Positions 1-11,670 of a stretch of DNA of 64,000 bases are shown in pieces. The notes beneath the pieces were generated by a model. It saw nothing but the letters and a program-made list of their open reading frames with translations, ran no database searches and was not told where the DNA came from. The stretch's first letter is position 1; each line of letters begins with the position of its first letter. The position numbers and the translations under genes were made by a program. This stretch comes from Rutidosis leptorrhynchoides (taxonomy: Eukaryota; Streptophyta; Magnoliopsida; Asterales; Asteraceae): NCBI RefSeq assembly GCF_046630445.1, contig NC_092340.1, positions 17,338,001 through 17,402,000 on the forward strand. Direction: 5' to 3'.

Positions 1-580
1 AATTTTCGTCTATCTTCCTACCGTTCAATATCAACCCTCTACAATCGGCAGATGCTAACTCCTCAGGCGTATATATACGTAAAGCCTGAGCCATGTCTAG
101 TAAAGACATGTGGCGCATCGAACCTCCTAACAAAAATCTAATAAAAGATCGATCGGTTAAACTAGCTACCCGATCATTTAATTCTATACTACACAACAAT
201 TCTTCACACCATACTTTATATACAGGTCTACGCATGTTGAATAACCGTACCCAATCGTTAAAAGAAGAATTACTATACCTCTGTGCAAGTAATTCCCTAA
301 TTGGCCCGGCCAATTCTACAGCTTCTAATGGTCCCCATTCTATGACCCTAGGTACTTCAACAGCTTTAGAATGAAGAGTATGCAAACCCCTTTGGTATTT
401 TGGATAATCTATCCAAAGTCTGTCAAATCTCAGGTTTGGGTGCAAATCTTCCAAGTGCATATCAGAAAATGTCATGACTGGATGAGGTATATCTTGTTTG
501 TAGTAGTTATCCACCTCCTGTTGTTCCGTATTCTCAGCAGGAGCATTGCGAGCTTGGGATGAAGATTCACCCCTTTCAGT
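1..580 (-). CDS. Element A 3' gene, exon 2 (partial)
   Basis: An uninterrupted reading frame runs from 580 down to the window edge with no stop (193 codons). It is homologous to the 3' gene of element B (13833-15044): both contain NLRFDR near the start, then a VPRVI segment, a (L/I)xQRY(S/G)xSSF segment, RRPVYK and DRSFIRF. It begins right after an acceptor-like TGTGTTTTGCAG and has no ATG in its first ~35 codons, so I infer that it is the second exon of a spliced gene whose ATG lies at 1257. Position downstream of pol matches the env-like or extra ORF of Athila elements. Function is unknown; no signal peptide or membrane segment is visible in the part seen. Confidence 0.75.
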
Positions 581-1215
581 CTGCAAAACACATCAAACAC
601 AATTTTTGTGCATCCAAATATGCATTAGTGTCAGCAAAATCATCAATCAAAATAATTACAATGACATGATCAATTTATATCAAACTTAAGCTCATTTTCA
701 TATTTTCATCAAATCTACACTTTTTCAAATAAGCATATACGAAAATGTTCGCCAAGTTCATAAGCATTCAACTCAAATAACATGTCAAAATAATCATTAC
801 TAGCAATTAAACAAGTTTCAAATGGCATTATCTCTCAAAAATCAAGTTCATGAATTTTAGACTTGAAAAAGTCCACTTTAATTCTCAAAATAATGTTTAG
901 GCTCAAAGTTTGGATCATTTAACTACCTAAACATGTTACACTACTTAATTTAGCAACAATTCATGACAAAAATCGGCCATAACCTGTTTATATCAAAAAG
1001 CCCCAAATTGCTCAAGAACACAAACCCTAGATTACTCAAAATTTGAAGTTTAAGGCTTCTAATCATGTTAAATAGCATCAATCTAGGTTATACAAGCATA
1101 ATACATAAGCAATTTAAGCATAATTACACTAAAAAGCATCAAAATCGAATTGGGTATAAAATTGCTCAAGAACACCAATTTTCGGATTAAATGGTATTTA
1201 GGTGTAGAAATTTAC
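581..1215 (-). other. Predicted phase-0 intron of the A 3' gene
   Basis: On the minus strand the donor ACG|GTAAAT is at 1216/1215 and the acceptor TTTTGCAG|ACT at 581/580 (635 bp, AT-rich). The equivalent B intron (13194-13832, 639 bp) aligns over most of its length, has a donor and acceptor at the same places, and is also phase 0. Prediction only; no transcript evidence. Confidence 0.6.
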
Positions 1216-1257
1216 CGTTTTTCTTGAGTAATTCCTTGATAGCATCCTTCTCAACAT
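1216..1257 (-). CDS. Element A 3' gene, exon 1 (short basic ATG exon)
   Basis: A 14-codon exon starting with ATG at 1257 reads MLRRMLSRNYSRKT and ends at a consensus-like donor. It joins exon 2 in frame (phase 0). The equivalent B exon (13164-13193) gives MNLIRSLSRR, also basic and also phase 0. The Arg/Ser-rich start could be a targeting or nucleic-acid-binding peptide; this is a guess. Confidence 0.55.
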
Positions 1258-1410
1258 GATTTTAGTAAGAGATTTGATGATTAACGGTGAAAAATTGTGA
1301 ATTTGGGAGGTCTTTTTCGTGTATTTTCGGGTGTTATTTCGCAGTATTTTTGTTTTTGTGGTGTGTGGACTGAGCTGATTACGTTTTTATTTTTTTCTGG
1401 GTTTTGGTCC

Positions 1411-1457
1411 CTCCGCGAGTCGCGGTGTTTGACCTTCAAACTCCGCGAGTCACGGAG
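1411..1457 (-). promoter_or_regulatory. Word cassette of element A upstream of the 3' gene
   Basis: Two near-palindromic words, CTCCGCGAGTCGCGG at 1411 and CTCCGCGAGTCACGGAG at 1441 (plus-strand reading), start 30 bp apart. The same paired word occurs in the A leader (9616-9663) and LTR (11622-11670). It lies about 155 bp upstream of the predicted exon 1 ATG. An AT-rich TATA-like stretch follows on the minus strand (about 1382-1396). B has a different word at the homologous place. Role as an internal promoter is inferred. Confidence 0.6.
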
Positions 1458-2432
1458 TTTGTATTTTTTTTTTTGAACATCTTATACTAATTAAAACAAT
1501 TAAGTAATTAATTTTAAAATTTTGTTTCCCTTGTTATTTAGGATGAGGTCGTTTCGGATCGATGTCCTAGTCCGTCCTTCGACAAAATTTTAAAATTTGT
1601 CTTTTTGTAGCGATTGTTTTAAAAGCTAAGATTTTTGGTTTTTTTTAATGTTTTTGGCATACTTTAATTCAATAAGATTAAAAATAATGATAATAAAAGT
1701 TCTCGTCCCTCCCTCGGGTAAAGCAATTTCGGTTCAAAGACCTAGTCTTCAACTTACGACGAATTTTAAAAATCATATTTTTAACTTAGCGACATAAAGT
1801 AAATTTTTTATTTTTAAATTCACACAACTTAAATATAAAATTCAAAATTAATATTAAAAATTCACACCAAACTTAAAATTTAAAATGCATAAAAATAAAA
1901 TTCGTATTTTAAAAATTAAAAATTCACACCAAACTTAATTTAAAAATTTATATTATAAATTCACACCAAACTTATATTAATTTTTCAAATATTTACAATT
2001 TTAAATATATTGATTTTACAAAGTTTACAATATTAATTTTAGATTTATATATTAATTTTAAAAACATGGTAAAAATAAAATTAAAAATCTTTTTGGCTGT
2101 TTATCCCACTTTAATCAATCAAATATTATCAAAAATATACGCCCCTCTTTTCGGTAAAGTAATTTCGGTTCCATAACCTAATTTAACTCATGACGAATTT
2201 TTGAAATATTTTGGGTTGATTGATTAAAGATATTTATACCTTAAGAATAAACGTTAAATTTCGCAGTGATGTAATAAATTTTTGTATGATATCAATAATT
2301 TCGGTCGCCAAACCTAATTTTATTCAATACCAATTTAATACTTTAGAGCGAACAAATTAGCGTTTATTATCAAAAGGTTAAAAATAAAAATAAAAATAAA
2401 AACTGTACAGACTTACCTGTGAGATAGTATTC
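1458..2432 (-). other. Element A non-coding spacer between small ORF and 3' gene
   Basis: AT-rich sequence without a credible ORF. Most of it aligns in inverse orientation with 12144-12958 of element B, including blocks near 1550-1590 and 2200-2310, so it is conserved non-coding element sequence. Confidence 0.7.
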
Positions 2433-2849
2433 TTAGTTATACGATCTATCCCATTCATAAGATAGTCGGTTTAATTGGTTTTCCATGGCTACATAGGCGT
2501 AACCTCGAGCATTCAGTGTTTTTTCTTCTAAACATATGAACGGTCCGTCTCTGCATAAAGTAACAAATTCGGTATTTGAATAGGTTTGATTATTTGAACA
2601 TTTACCTCCATGTGACCATTTTCCGCATTTGTGACATCTTTCAAGGTGTCGTGCTCTTCTTTTCGCTGCGGATTTTGATTTTCCTTTACCAAATTGTAAC
2701 TTATTATCTTCGCATCTGGATTCTTTTCTTACTCCGTCCAATCTTTCTCTGATTACTGATACTATTTCACTAGGTAGTGTGTCATTATTACGTTTAGTGA
2801 TCAAAGCGTGTAGCATTAGACCATGGTTTAGTTCACAGGCAGTCTTCAT
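2433..2849 (-). CDS. Small zinc-knuckle-like ORF of element A
   Basis: A 138-residue ORF lies between integrase and the 3' gene. The middle third is basic (GKGKSKSAAKRRARHLER) and runs into CHKCGKWSHGGKC, a Cys2-His-Cys cluster with spacing CX2CX4HX3C, one residue shorter than a gag zinc knuckle. The N-terminal part is probably helical. It is in the same orientation as gag-pol and is intact, while the neighbouring pol is broken. It may bind nucleic acid and could be an accessory protein of the element. I do not recognise a named family. Confidence 0.55.
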   Translation of the reverse strand: MKTACELNHGLMLHALITKRNNDTLPSEIVSVIRERLDGVRKESRCEDNKLQFGKGKSKSAAKRRARHLERCHKCGKWSHGGKCSNNQTYSNTEFVTLCRDGPFICLEEKTLNARGYAYVAMENQLNRLSYEWDRSYN

Positions 2850-3020
2850 TTCGTAAAAACCTAAAAAAATAAAAATTCAGAATGAGGGGAGAAGACTAGT
2901 TCTTTAGGGTCTGCTAGGAAAAGACCATTCGGGTTCCATTTTCGAGAACTACACGAAAACAGACAATCTAACTCTAACAGAAATATATATTATCCTTTAA
3001 AGACTTGATTCTCCCCACAC

Positions 3021-4117
3021 TTAGTTAACTGTGGTGTCGAAATTGTGATTAACTTCGTTGTCGACTTCCATCGGACTATCTATGTAATGTTTAACTCTGT
3101 GACCATTAACTTTAAATTCAATTCCATTTGAATTTATTAATTCTACTGTTCTGTATGGGAAAACTCTTTTGACTATGAATGGTCCAGACCATCTTGATTT
3201 CAATTTTCCAGGAAATAGCTTGAATCATGAATTGAAAAGAAGAACTCTGTCTCCTTCTTTGAATTCTTTTAAACTTCTGATTCTTTTATCATGCCATTTC
3301 TTCGTTCTTTCCTTATATATTAACGAATATTCGTATGCTTCATGTCTTAATTCTTCTAATTCATTTAGTTGACTTAATCGTAGACGTCCAGCTTATGTAA
3401 ATCAAGATTACATGTCTTCAAAGCCCAAAATGCTTTGTGTTCAATTTCTACTGGAAGATGACATGCTTTTCCATAAACAAGTCTAAAAGGTGTGGTTCCA
3501 ATTGGAGTTTTGTAGGCTGTTCTAAAAGCCCAGAGTGCATCCTCCAATTTAATGGACCATTCCTTCGGATTTGATCCTATGGTTTTCTCTAGAATACGTT
3601 TTAAAGCTCGGTTGGTATTTTCAACTTGTCCACTTGTTTGTGGATGATATGCGGTGGAAATTTTATGAGTTACTCCATATCTTTTAAGAACTTTCTCAAG
3701 TTGATTATTACAGAAATGAGTACCCCGATCACTTATTAAAGCTTTCGGTGTTCCAAACCTTGCAAAAAGACGTTTTAAAAAGTTGACTACAACTCGTGCA
3801 TCGTTAGTTGGGAGAGCTTGTGCTTCCGCCCATTTAGATACATAATCAATGGCTACGAGAATATAGAGATTGTTATGAGATTTTGAAAATAGACCCATAA
3901 AGTCAATACCCCAAATGTCAAATACTTCACATACTTGAATGATATTTTGTGGCATTTCATCATGTTGACTTATTTTTCCGGCCCTTTGACATGTATCACA
4001 GGATTTGCAAAGAAGGTGTGCGTCTTTGTAAATTGTAGGCCAATAGAATCCAGCTTCATAAACTTTTCTTGCTGTTAGTTGAGGCCCATAATGCCCTCCT
4101 GTTGGTCCTGTGTGCAA
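3021..4117 (-). pseudogene. Element A integrase (frameshifted)
   Basis: The N-terminal zinc-binding part ([11 protein letters not shown]), catalytic core (DFMG..., ISDRGTHF, then [13 protein letters not shown]) and a C-terminal GPF-type domain (RWSGPFIVKRVFPY, about 3130-3200) are present in order. The core inserts retroelement cDNA by a DDE mechanism. The gene is broken: it is in a different frame from RT (shift near 4107-4117), shifts again near 3385-3400, and has a TGA at 3225-3227. It ends at 3021. Confidence 0.85.
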
Positions 4118-5778
4118 TGGTTTAAAATTTTACTAGCTTCTTCTCCAAATACACATCGGCGTATTATTCCATCTGGACAACTTTTAAACAGATGTGGATC
4201 TTCCCAAAAATAGTGTTTTATATCACTAAAGAATTTCTTTCGTTTTTGGTACGATAATCCTTTTTCAAGGAATCCACATACTAAGAAGTTTGCATAGTCT
4301 GCAAACCATGGTATTTCATTATAATCTATTTTCAATAGATATTCATCAGGAAAGTTGTCTTGTATGGCCGATTCATTTAGAACTTCTAATTCGGGATTTT
4401 CAAGACGAGAAAGATGATCAGCGGCGAGATTTTCTGCTCCTCTTTTATCTCGGATTTCAATATCGAATTCTTTTAAGAGTAAGATCCAGCGGATTAATCT
4501 TGGTTTAGCATCTTGTTTTGAAAATAGGTATCTAAGAGTAGAATGGTCGGTATAGACCACCGTTTTTGCTAGAACGAGATATGAACGAAATTTGTCAAAA
4601 GCAAAGACAATAGCAAGGAGTTCTTTTTCAGTAGTTGTATAATTTGTTTGTGCTCCTTGTAATGTCTTACTAGCATAATATATAGGTTGAAATCGTTTTT
4701 CAATCCTTTGTCCTAAAACGGCTCCCATTGCAAAATCACTTGCATCGCACATTAATTCAAACGGTAAATTCCAATTTGGTATTATCATGATCGGCGCATT
4801 AGTGAGTTTCTCTTTAAGAATATTAAAAGATTTGATACATTCATCTGAAAAGATGAATGGAGCATCCTTTTCTAGGAGTTTATTCATAGGAGTGGCAATT
4901 TTAGAAAAATCTTTTATGAAACGTCGGTAAAAACCGGCATGCCCTAGAAAACTCCGAACTCCTCTAACATTGGTGGGATGTGGAAGTTTAGCAATTACAT
5001 CTACTTTAGCTCTATCCACTTCAATTTCTTCCTTTGAAATTTTATGTCCAAGAACGATGCCTTCTTTAACCATGAAATGGCATTTCTCCCAATTAAGTAC
5101 TAGATTTGATTGTTCGCATCTAATAAAAATTCGTTCCAGATTAACTAGACATGATTCAAATGTATCACCGAAGACTGAAAAGTCATCCATGAAAACTTCC
5201 ATGCATTCTTCTATCATGTCGTGAAAAATCGCCATCATACACCTTTGAAAGGTTGCAGGGGCGTTGCAAAGTCCAAATGGCATGCGTTTGTAAGCAAAAG
5301 TACCATAAGGGCACGTGAATGTGGTTTTCTCTTGATCTTCGGGTGCTATTGGAATTTGAAAATATCCGGAAAATCCATCTAGAAAACAATAGTAACTATT
5401 TCCGGCTAATCTTTCCAACATTTGATCAATGAAAGGTAAGGGAAAGTGATCTTTTCTGGTGGCGTCATTTAATTTTCTATAATCAATACATACACGCCAT
5501 CCTGTTTCAGTCCTAGTAGGAATAAGCTCATTTTTCTCATTTGTAATGACAGTCATGCCACCCTTCTTAGGTACGCATTGAACTGGGCTTACCCATGGAC
5601 TATCAGAAATTGGATATATTAAACCTGCATCTAGCAGTTTAATAATTTCTTTCTTAACTACATCTTGCATATTAGGATTTAGTCTTCGTTGGCGTTGCAC
5701 ATACGTTTTATGACCTTCTTCCATAAGGATTTTATGTGTGCAATACGAAGGACTTATTCCTTTAATATCATGAATCTT
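4107..5778 (-). pseudogene. Element A reverse transcriptase and RNase H
   Basis: The RT domain shows the [14 protein letters not shown] block, [12 protein letters not shown] and the catalytic FMDDFSVFG box. RNase H follows with [13 protein letters not shown], the [11 protein letters not shown] block and [11 protein letters not shown]. It would copy the RNA into DNA from the tRNA primer. The sequence directly after the gag-protease stop (5779-5781) is open in the same frame, so this was one polyprotein. The frame runs into the shift near 4110 before integrase. Confidence 0.9.
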
Positions 5779-7098
5779 TCATGCAATGGCTGGTTTATGA
5801 GCTTTCAACACAGAAATGAGTTGTGATTTCTCATTTTCAGTAAGAGAAGATGATATTATTACAGGTAATTCAGATTCACCATGTAAATAAGCGTATTCCA
5901 AATGGTTTGGAAGTGGCTTTAACTCTAATTTCGGTGGTTCTTCTATCGATGATTTATATCGATATCTGTCTTCTTCTTTTAGCATTTGAATTTCTTCTGT
6001 TGTTGGTTCATATCCATTAGCTATAAGTGTAGCTAACATTTCAACTTCATCAATTGGTTCAGTTCCTTCTCCTAAAGAACATTCACCTGTTCCTTGTAAT
6101 TCTGGAAATTCTTCTAATAATTCTGCATGTGAATCTATAGTTTGAATATAATAACATGTATCATCTGCAGATTGCAGTTGTTGCATTGCTCTATCAACTG
6201 AAAAGGTAACACTCTCGTCCTCTATACTTAGGGTCAGTTTCTTACCGAACACGTCTATCATTGCTTTAGCCGTGTTTAAGAATGGTCTTCCTAATATGAG
6301 AGGAACTTGAGAATCTTCTTCCATGTCCAGAACAACAAAATCTACTGGAAATACTAAAGTACCAACTTTAACTAGCATGTTCTCCATTATCCCTCTAGGA
6401 TATTTTATTGATCTATCGGCTAGTTGTATGCTTATTCTTGTTGGTTTCAATTCTCCATGGTCTAGTTTAGTGTATAGTGAAAACGGCATTAGATTTATAC
6501 TAGCACCTAAGTCTGCCAATGCTTCTATTGAACTAAGACTACCCAGAAAACATGGAATTGTGAAACTTCCTGGATCAGATAATTTTTCTGGTATCTTATT
6601 CAACAGCACTGCTGAACAATTAGCGTTCATAGTAACAGCCGAGAGTTCTTCCATTTTCTTTCTATTCGTGATCAGATCTTTCAAGAATTTAGCATATCTA
6701 GGCATTCTTGAAATCACATCAATGAAAGGAAGATTTACATTTATCTGTTTAAACATATCCAAGAATTTGGATTGCTCGGCTTCAAGTTTCTCTTTCTTCA
6801 TTTTACTCGGGTAAGGAAGTGGTGGTTGGTATGGTTTAACATAAGGTTTAGCCTTAACTGTGTTATCTTCATTAACCTTTTCAACTACCGGTTCTTTTTC
6901 CTTATCTTGATCAGGTTGTGGTTCTTGTGGAGTAGGAATAGCTTCATCAGAAGTTATAGGTATTTCAGGTGGTTTAAGTGTTATACCACTTCTTGTGGTA
7001 ATAGCTTTAGCTGTTTCATTCCGGAGGTTAGCATTTGTATCACTAGGTAAACTTCCCGGTTTTCTTTCACCTATTAACCTTGCTAGGTTACTTACTTC
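5779..7098 (-). pseudogene. Element A protease region
   Basis: Reads on from gag in the same frame, through a Pro/Glu-rich linker (about 6800-7000), to an aspartic protease with the Athila-type active site LADLGASINLMP near 6500 and a LILGRPFL segment near 6290. It ends at a TGA (5779-5781) that interrupts the gag-pol frame. It would cleave the polyprotein. Confidence 0.85.
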
Positions 7099-8619
7099 TT
7101 ATTCCAAGTTTTGAATAGAAGCTTGTTGATTTCTAAATGCTTGAGCATTTTGTTCATTTGTTTGTTTTTGAGATGTGAAAAACTGCGTTTGAGTTTCAAC
7201 TAGCTTCGTCATCATATCTTCTAAATTCGGCTTTTTATCATCGGGTTGTGGTGGTTTGTTTTGAAAATTAGGTCTTTGCTGATTGTAATTATTGTTGGAC
7301 ACTTGTTGATTGCTAGGACCTTGTTGGTTGTTGTATGGAACATTTCTGTTATAATTCTGGTTTTGATTGTAGATCGGTCTTGGCGGTTGATAATTATTCT
7401 GATAATTATTTCCAGGCCTTTGGTTTATGTATGAAATATTCTCTCTTTGTTCCATTGTTAATTCAATACTAAGACAATCTTTTGTCAAATGTGGTCCTCC
7501 ACACTGCTCACAACTAATTCGTATTGAGTGAATATTCTTAGTCATCTTTTCCATTCGTCTCTCGACAGCATCTATCTTTGCGGAAATGGAATCTAAGTCA
7601 TGGATAGAATCGGCTCTAGCTGCTTTAGATGATCTAACGATATCTTTTTCTTGGTGCCACTCATGTGAGTGGGAAGCAGTGTTATCAATAATTTTATAAG
7701 TATCAGTTTCGGTTTTCTTCATAATGGAACCACCAACTGCTATATCGATGTCTTTTCTTGTAGTGATGTCGCATCCTTGGTAGAATATTTGTACTATTTG
7801 ACAGGTGTCTAAACCATGTTGCGGACATCCTCTTAATAACTTTCCAAATCTTGTCCACGCCTCATATAGAGTTTCATTCGGTTTCTGTGTAAACGTAACA
7901 ATTTCTCCTTGAAGTCTTACGGCTTTAGATGCAGGAAAGAATTGTTTAAGAAATTTTTCAACTAAAACATCTCATGTATCAATCGCCCCTTCAGGTAACG
8001 ATTCCAACCAATCTTTGGCTTCTCCCTTTAAAGTCCAGGGAAATAACATGAGATATATCTGTTCATCATCCACTTCTCTTATTTTAAATAGTGTGCAGAT
8101 CCTATTAAAGGTACGAAGATGTTCATTTGGATCTTCCTTCGGCGCACCACTAAATTGGCATTGATTAGTCACCATGTGTAGAATTTGTCCTTTGATTTCA
8201 TAATCTGGCGCATTAATGTCTGGATGAGTAATTGCGTGACCTTGGCCAGTGCGTTTAGCTCTCATTCGGTCTTCCATACTTAAAGGTTCCAGATTCTCCA
8301 TAATTGAATTTGTTGAATCGGAATCACTAGAGGATTCTGATTTAATGGTTCGTTCCTCAACAATCTCTGTTTGAATGATTGGTGGTTCCGGAGGAAAGTT
8401 TAGTGGTTCAGGATCTATGAATCGTCCCTGAATATTCTCCGGATTCTCAATTGTGAGGTCGGGTTCAAAAAATGGATTATCGGAAATTTGAACTGGAGTA
8501 CTTGGTCGACTGGATGACGATTCTAAAGAAAAATCAACGGCGGTAATATTTGCTAAATGTCTTGATCTAGTTACAGGTGGTGAACGTACAAAAGGTGGTG
8601 AACGTCTTGCTCGGTGCAT
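7099..8619 (-). pseudogene. Element A gag (two in-frame stops)
   Basis: The ATG at 8619 opens a long Ser/Pro-rich N-terminus followed by the retrotransposon gag fold (ICTLFKIREVDDEQIYL to about 7850). A TGA at 7972-7974 cuts it and a TAA at 7099-7101 ends the next stretch, but the frame is otherwise continuous. A CX2CX3HX4C zinc knuckle (CEQCGGPHLTKDC) near 7480-7520 is followed by an Asn/Gln-rich tail. An acceptor-like ATATTCAG lies just before the ATG, which may mean that the leader is spliced. Confidence 0.85.
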
Positions 8620-10110
8620 TCACTGAATATCCTATTAGTTTTTAAAAAGGAAAGAAAAATTATATAAGTTATCCAATTAATAGACTTTTCTGATTTTGCC
8701 CACGTTTCGAATAGCCAAAAGATGCAGAAGAGGGGCAGGATTCGTTTGGTCTCAATATAATTGAGGACTGTTTGGCTCCAATAACCCGGTCCACGTACAA
8801 ATCTAACTATTACTACGAACCAGAAAATTATGATGTCTGTCAATTTAACCACTTAAAATAAATTTTCGTAATTTTAAGAAATTTAGATAAGAAGTAGAAT
8901 AAAAATCTATGTCCTAAAACTAGAATGACGAGAAATAAGAAAGAAAAAGAGCGTGTCGGAAAAAGATCGAAAAATAAAAATAAGAAAGAAAAAGAGTGAC
9001 TTATAGAACTTAAAAACACTAGATTAACCCAACCTTATTACTATCACTAACTTAAAATTATAATCGCAAATTGAGATTACTAATTGGAATGATAATTGAT
9101 ACATAGGTAAAAGGTGTCTAAAAATATTAAAGCTTACAAGAAAAACTATATCCCAAATGGCAATAACTTAAAAAGAAACTAAAACTTAAAAAGGCGTCGC
9201 AAAATTCTAAAGTACCTAAATCTTAGTCTAAAGAAAAGGCACTTAAGGGATTTTACGGCAAAGCCTAAAAATCTAGAAGTAAAAAATAAATATGGCAAAA
9301 ACTATATCTTAAAACTAAATACGAGCGAAAAATACAAATATTACGCTAAAACAATTAAAAAGGGACAAAATATAAAAATATACAAAAAGTTGTAAAAATT
9401 ACAATTTTTATAAAAATATTATTTTTATATTATTTATTTTATTAAACTATTAATTTTATATTTTAATTAAACTAATTTAACTAAAATACAATTTAATTTA
9501 AAAACTTAAAACTAATTATTATAATAAATAAGTAATTAGGGTTAATAATAATAAATAAATAATAATTATCCCGTATTTAATGCTGATTAGGGTTTATGTC
9601 GGCGTGTCAGAGTGTCTCCGCGAGTCGCGGTATTCGAAGCTGCAAACTCCGCGAGTCGCGGGGTTTCAATTTTCAGATGACAGGTTGATTAAAATTCGAC
9701 GCGTTTTTTTTTTTATATTCTGTTTTATATTTTCTGTTTAAATAAAAATATTTATATAATAAAAACTTATATTTAAAAACTAAAATAAAAATAGAACTAC
9801 TTTATAATTTTAAAAATATCTTAAAAATAGATTTATATATATATTAAATTTTTTTTCGATTTTTTTATGTTTTAAATAAAAATATTTAAATAAAACTTAT
9901 ATTTTTATAAAATAAAAATAAAGAAACTTTATAAAACTTAAATATTTAACAAAATCTTAAAAAATATATAAATTTTTGTTTTCTTTTTATATTTTTGAAT
10001 AATTAAAAACGTATTTTTACAAAAGTGAATTTTAATAAAAGTAAACTAAAATTAAAAATCTTTTTTTTTATTTATTTAGCGTTGCGCTTCCGGCTTTTAA
10101 GTTTGATTGT
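8620..10110 (-). other. Element A untranslated leader
   Basis: AT-rich stretch between primer binding site and gag without a believable ORF. It holds the second word cassette (9616-9663). Confidence 0.7.
9616..9663 (-). promoter_or_regulatory. Word cassette of element A in the gag leader
   Basis: Two copies of CTCCGCGAGTCGCGG start at 9616 and 9647 (31 bp apart), with CAAA directly before the second, as in the LTR and 3' cassettes of A. It is an island of GC in a very AT-rich leader. Confidence 0.65.
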
Positions 10111-10128
10111 TCCCCGGCAGCGGCGCCA
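10111..10128 (-). other. Primer binding site of element A (tRNA-Asp type)
   Basis: Minus strand TGGCGCCGCTGCCGGGGA starts 10 bp inside the 5' LTR end. It fits the tRNA-Asp primer site typical of Athila with one difference, from memory of that site. Confidence 0.85.
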
Positions 10129-11594
10129 AAAATATACTTGATGTCGTGCGAGGTGTATATAAAATAGCTTTATATTTTACAAGAAAATACTATTAAATAC
10201 GATACAATTTTACACAAGATATTTATTTATTTATAGAATGGATATACTTAAACCTTGCTACAACACTTATAGGCAGTGTACCTAATCGTACAGTAGTGTA
10301 GTTTTTAGTAAGTCCGGTTCGTTCCACAGGGAAAATCTTTAAACAAAGCTTAACGCTATATTAGTTTACTTTTATAAAAATACAAATATATATATATATA
10401 AGTAATATTATTATTATAAAGGGGGGGTTTTTACCGTTTAATGACCGATTTGTCGATTTTAAAACTTTAGTCGCAGTTAAAACCAAATGTAAAATAATAA
10501 ATAAATACAAGACTTAATTTAAAGCGTAAAGTAAATAACGATAATGAAATTGCGATAAATGAAAGTGCGATAAAATAAACTTGCAATAATTAAAAAGTAC
10601 GATAATTAAAAGTGCAATTAAATACAATAACAATAAAAATGCGATAATTAGAAGTGAAATTAAATATAAAATAAAGGAAATTAAATATGAAATAAAAGAA
10701 TTATGCTTATTTAAACTTCCGTAATCATGATGTTTGACGTGTTGATTTTAGTTTTATGCCCATGGGTTAATTGTCATTTGTCCTGGATTATTTAATATAT
10801 CCGTCTGGTTTTTGTCCATAACAGTCCATCAGTCATAAATATAAAGTGCGAGTGTCCTCGTCAAATTATCCTTATACCCGAAGTTAAATATTCCAACTAA
10901 TTGGGGACTTAAACTGTAACAAGATTTTAATACTTTGTTTAATAATTACACCAGGATGTCGACTGAGTGTAACCCAAGGTTTTAATACTTTGTTAACAAT
11001 TATGCCAAGTGTCCTTGTACATAATTTCGCCCCTGTTTTAATAATTCTAGTGACTATTAATCCATTCCCGTGTTCGGTTAAATGAACGATTATTCGTACA
11101 TATAAATACCCAGCCCATCGTGTCCGATCGAGTGTATGTGGTTATTTATAGGTACGTCCAATTATAAATCTTTATATTAAAATTAACAAACTATCATTTA
11201 GTTAAACAAATATAAAGCCCATTAATAGCCATAGTCTAATTTCCACAAGTGTCGTTCTTTTGTCCAAACCCCAATTATGGTACAAAGCCCAATTACCCAA
11301 TTTTAGTAATTAGCCCAACATCATGATTACTTCGTTTTAAATAAGCATAATAATAACTTAGCTACGAGACATTAAATTAAAAAGGTTGAACATAACTTAC
11401 AATGATTAAAAATAGCGTAGCGTTACACGGACAGAATTTCGACTTACACCCTTACAACATTCGCTAACATACCCTTATTATTAGGATTAAAATTAAAATT
11501 AAAATTAAAATATAAATTATAAATATAAATATTACGTATATAGATATAGAGAGATTGATATATTGGATGATTTTTTACGATCAGAATGCGCGAG

Positions 11595-11601
11595 CTTTAT
11601 A
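11595..11601 (-). promoter_or_regulatory. TATA box of LTR A
   Basis: TATAAAG on the minus strand, 20 bp downstream of the second palindromic word. The same layout is seen in LTR B (32974) and LTR G (58955). Confidence 0.6.
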
Positions 11602-11621
11602 GGCAGTTTCAACATTTGGGG

Positions 11622-11670
11622 CTCCGCGACTCGCGGTAATTTTTGCCTTCAAACTCCGCGAGTCGCGGAG
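11622..11670 (-). promoter_or_regulatory. Word cassette of LTR A
   Basis: Words CTCCGCGACTCGCGG at 11622 and CTCCGCGAGTCGCGGAG at 11654 (plus-strand reading), 32 bp apart, lie just upstream of the TATA box. The linker ends in CCTTCAAA, as in the copy at 1411-1457. Confidence 0.7.
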
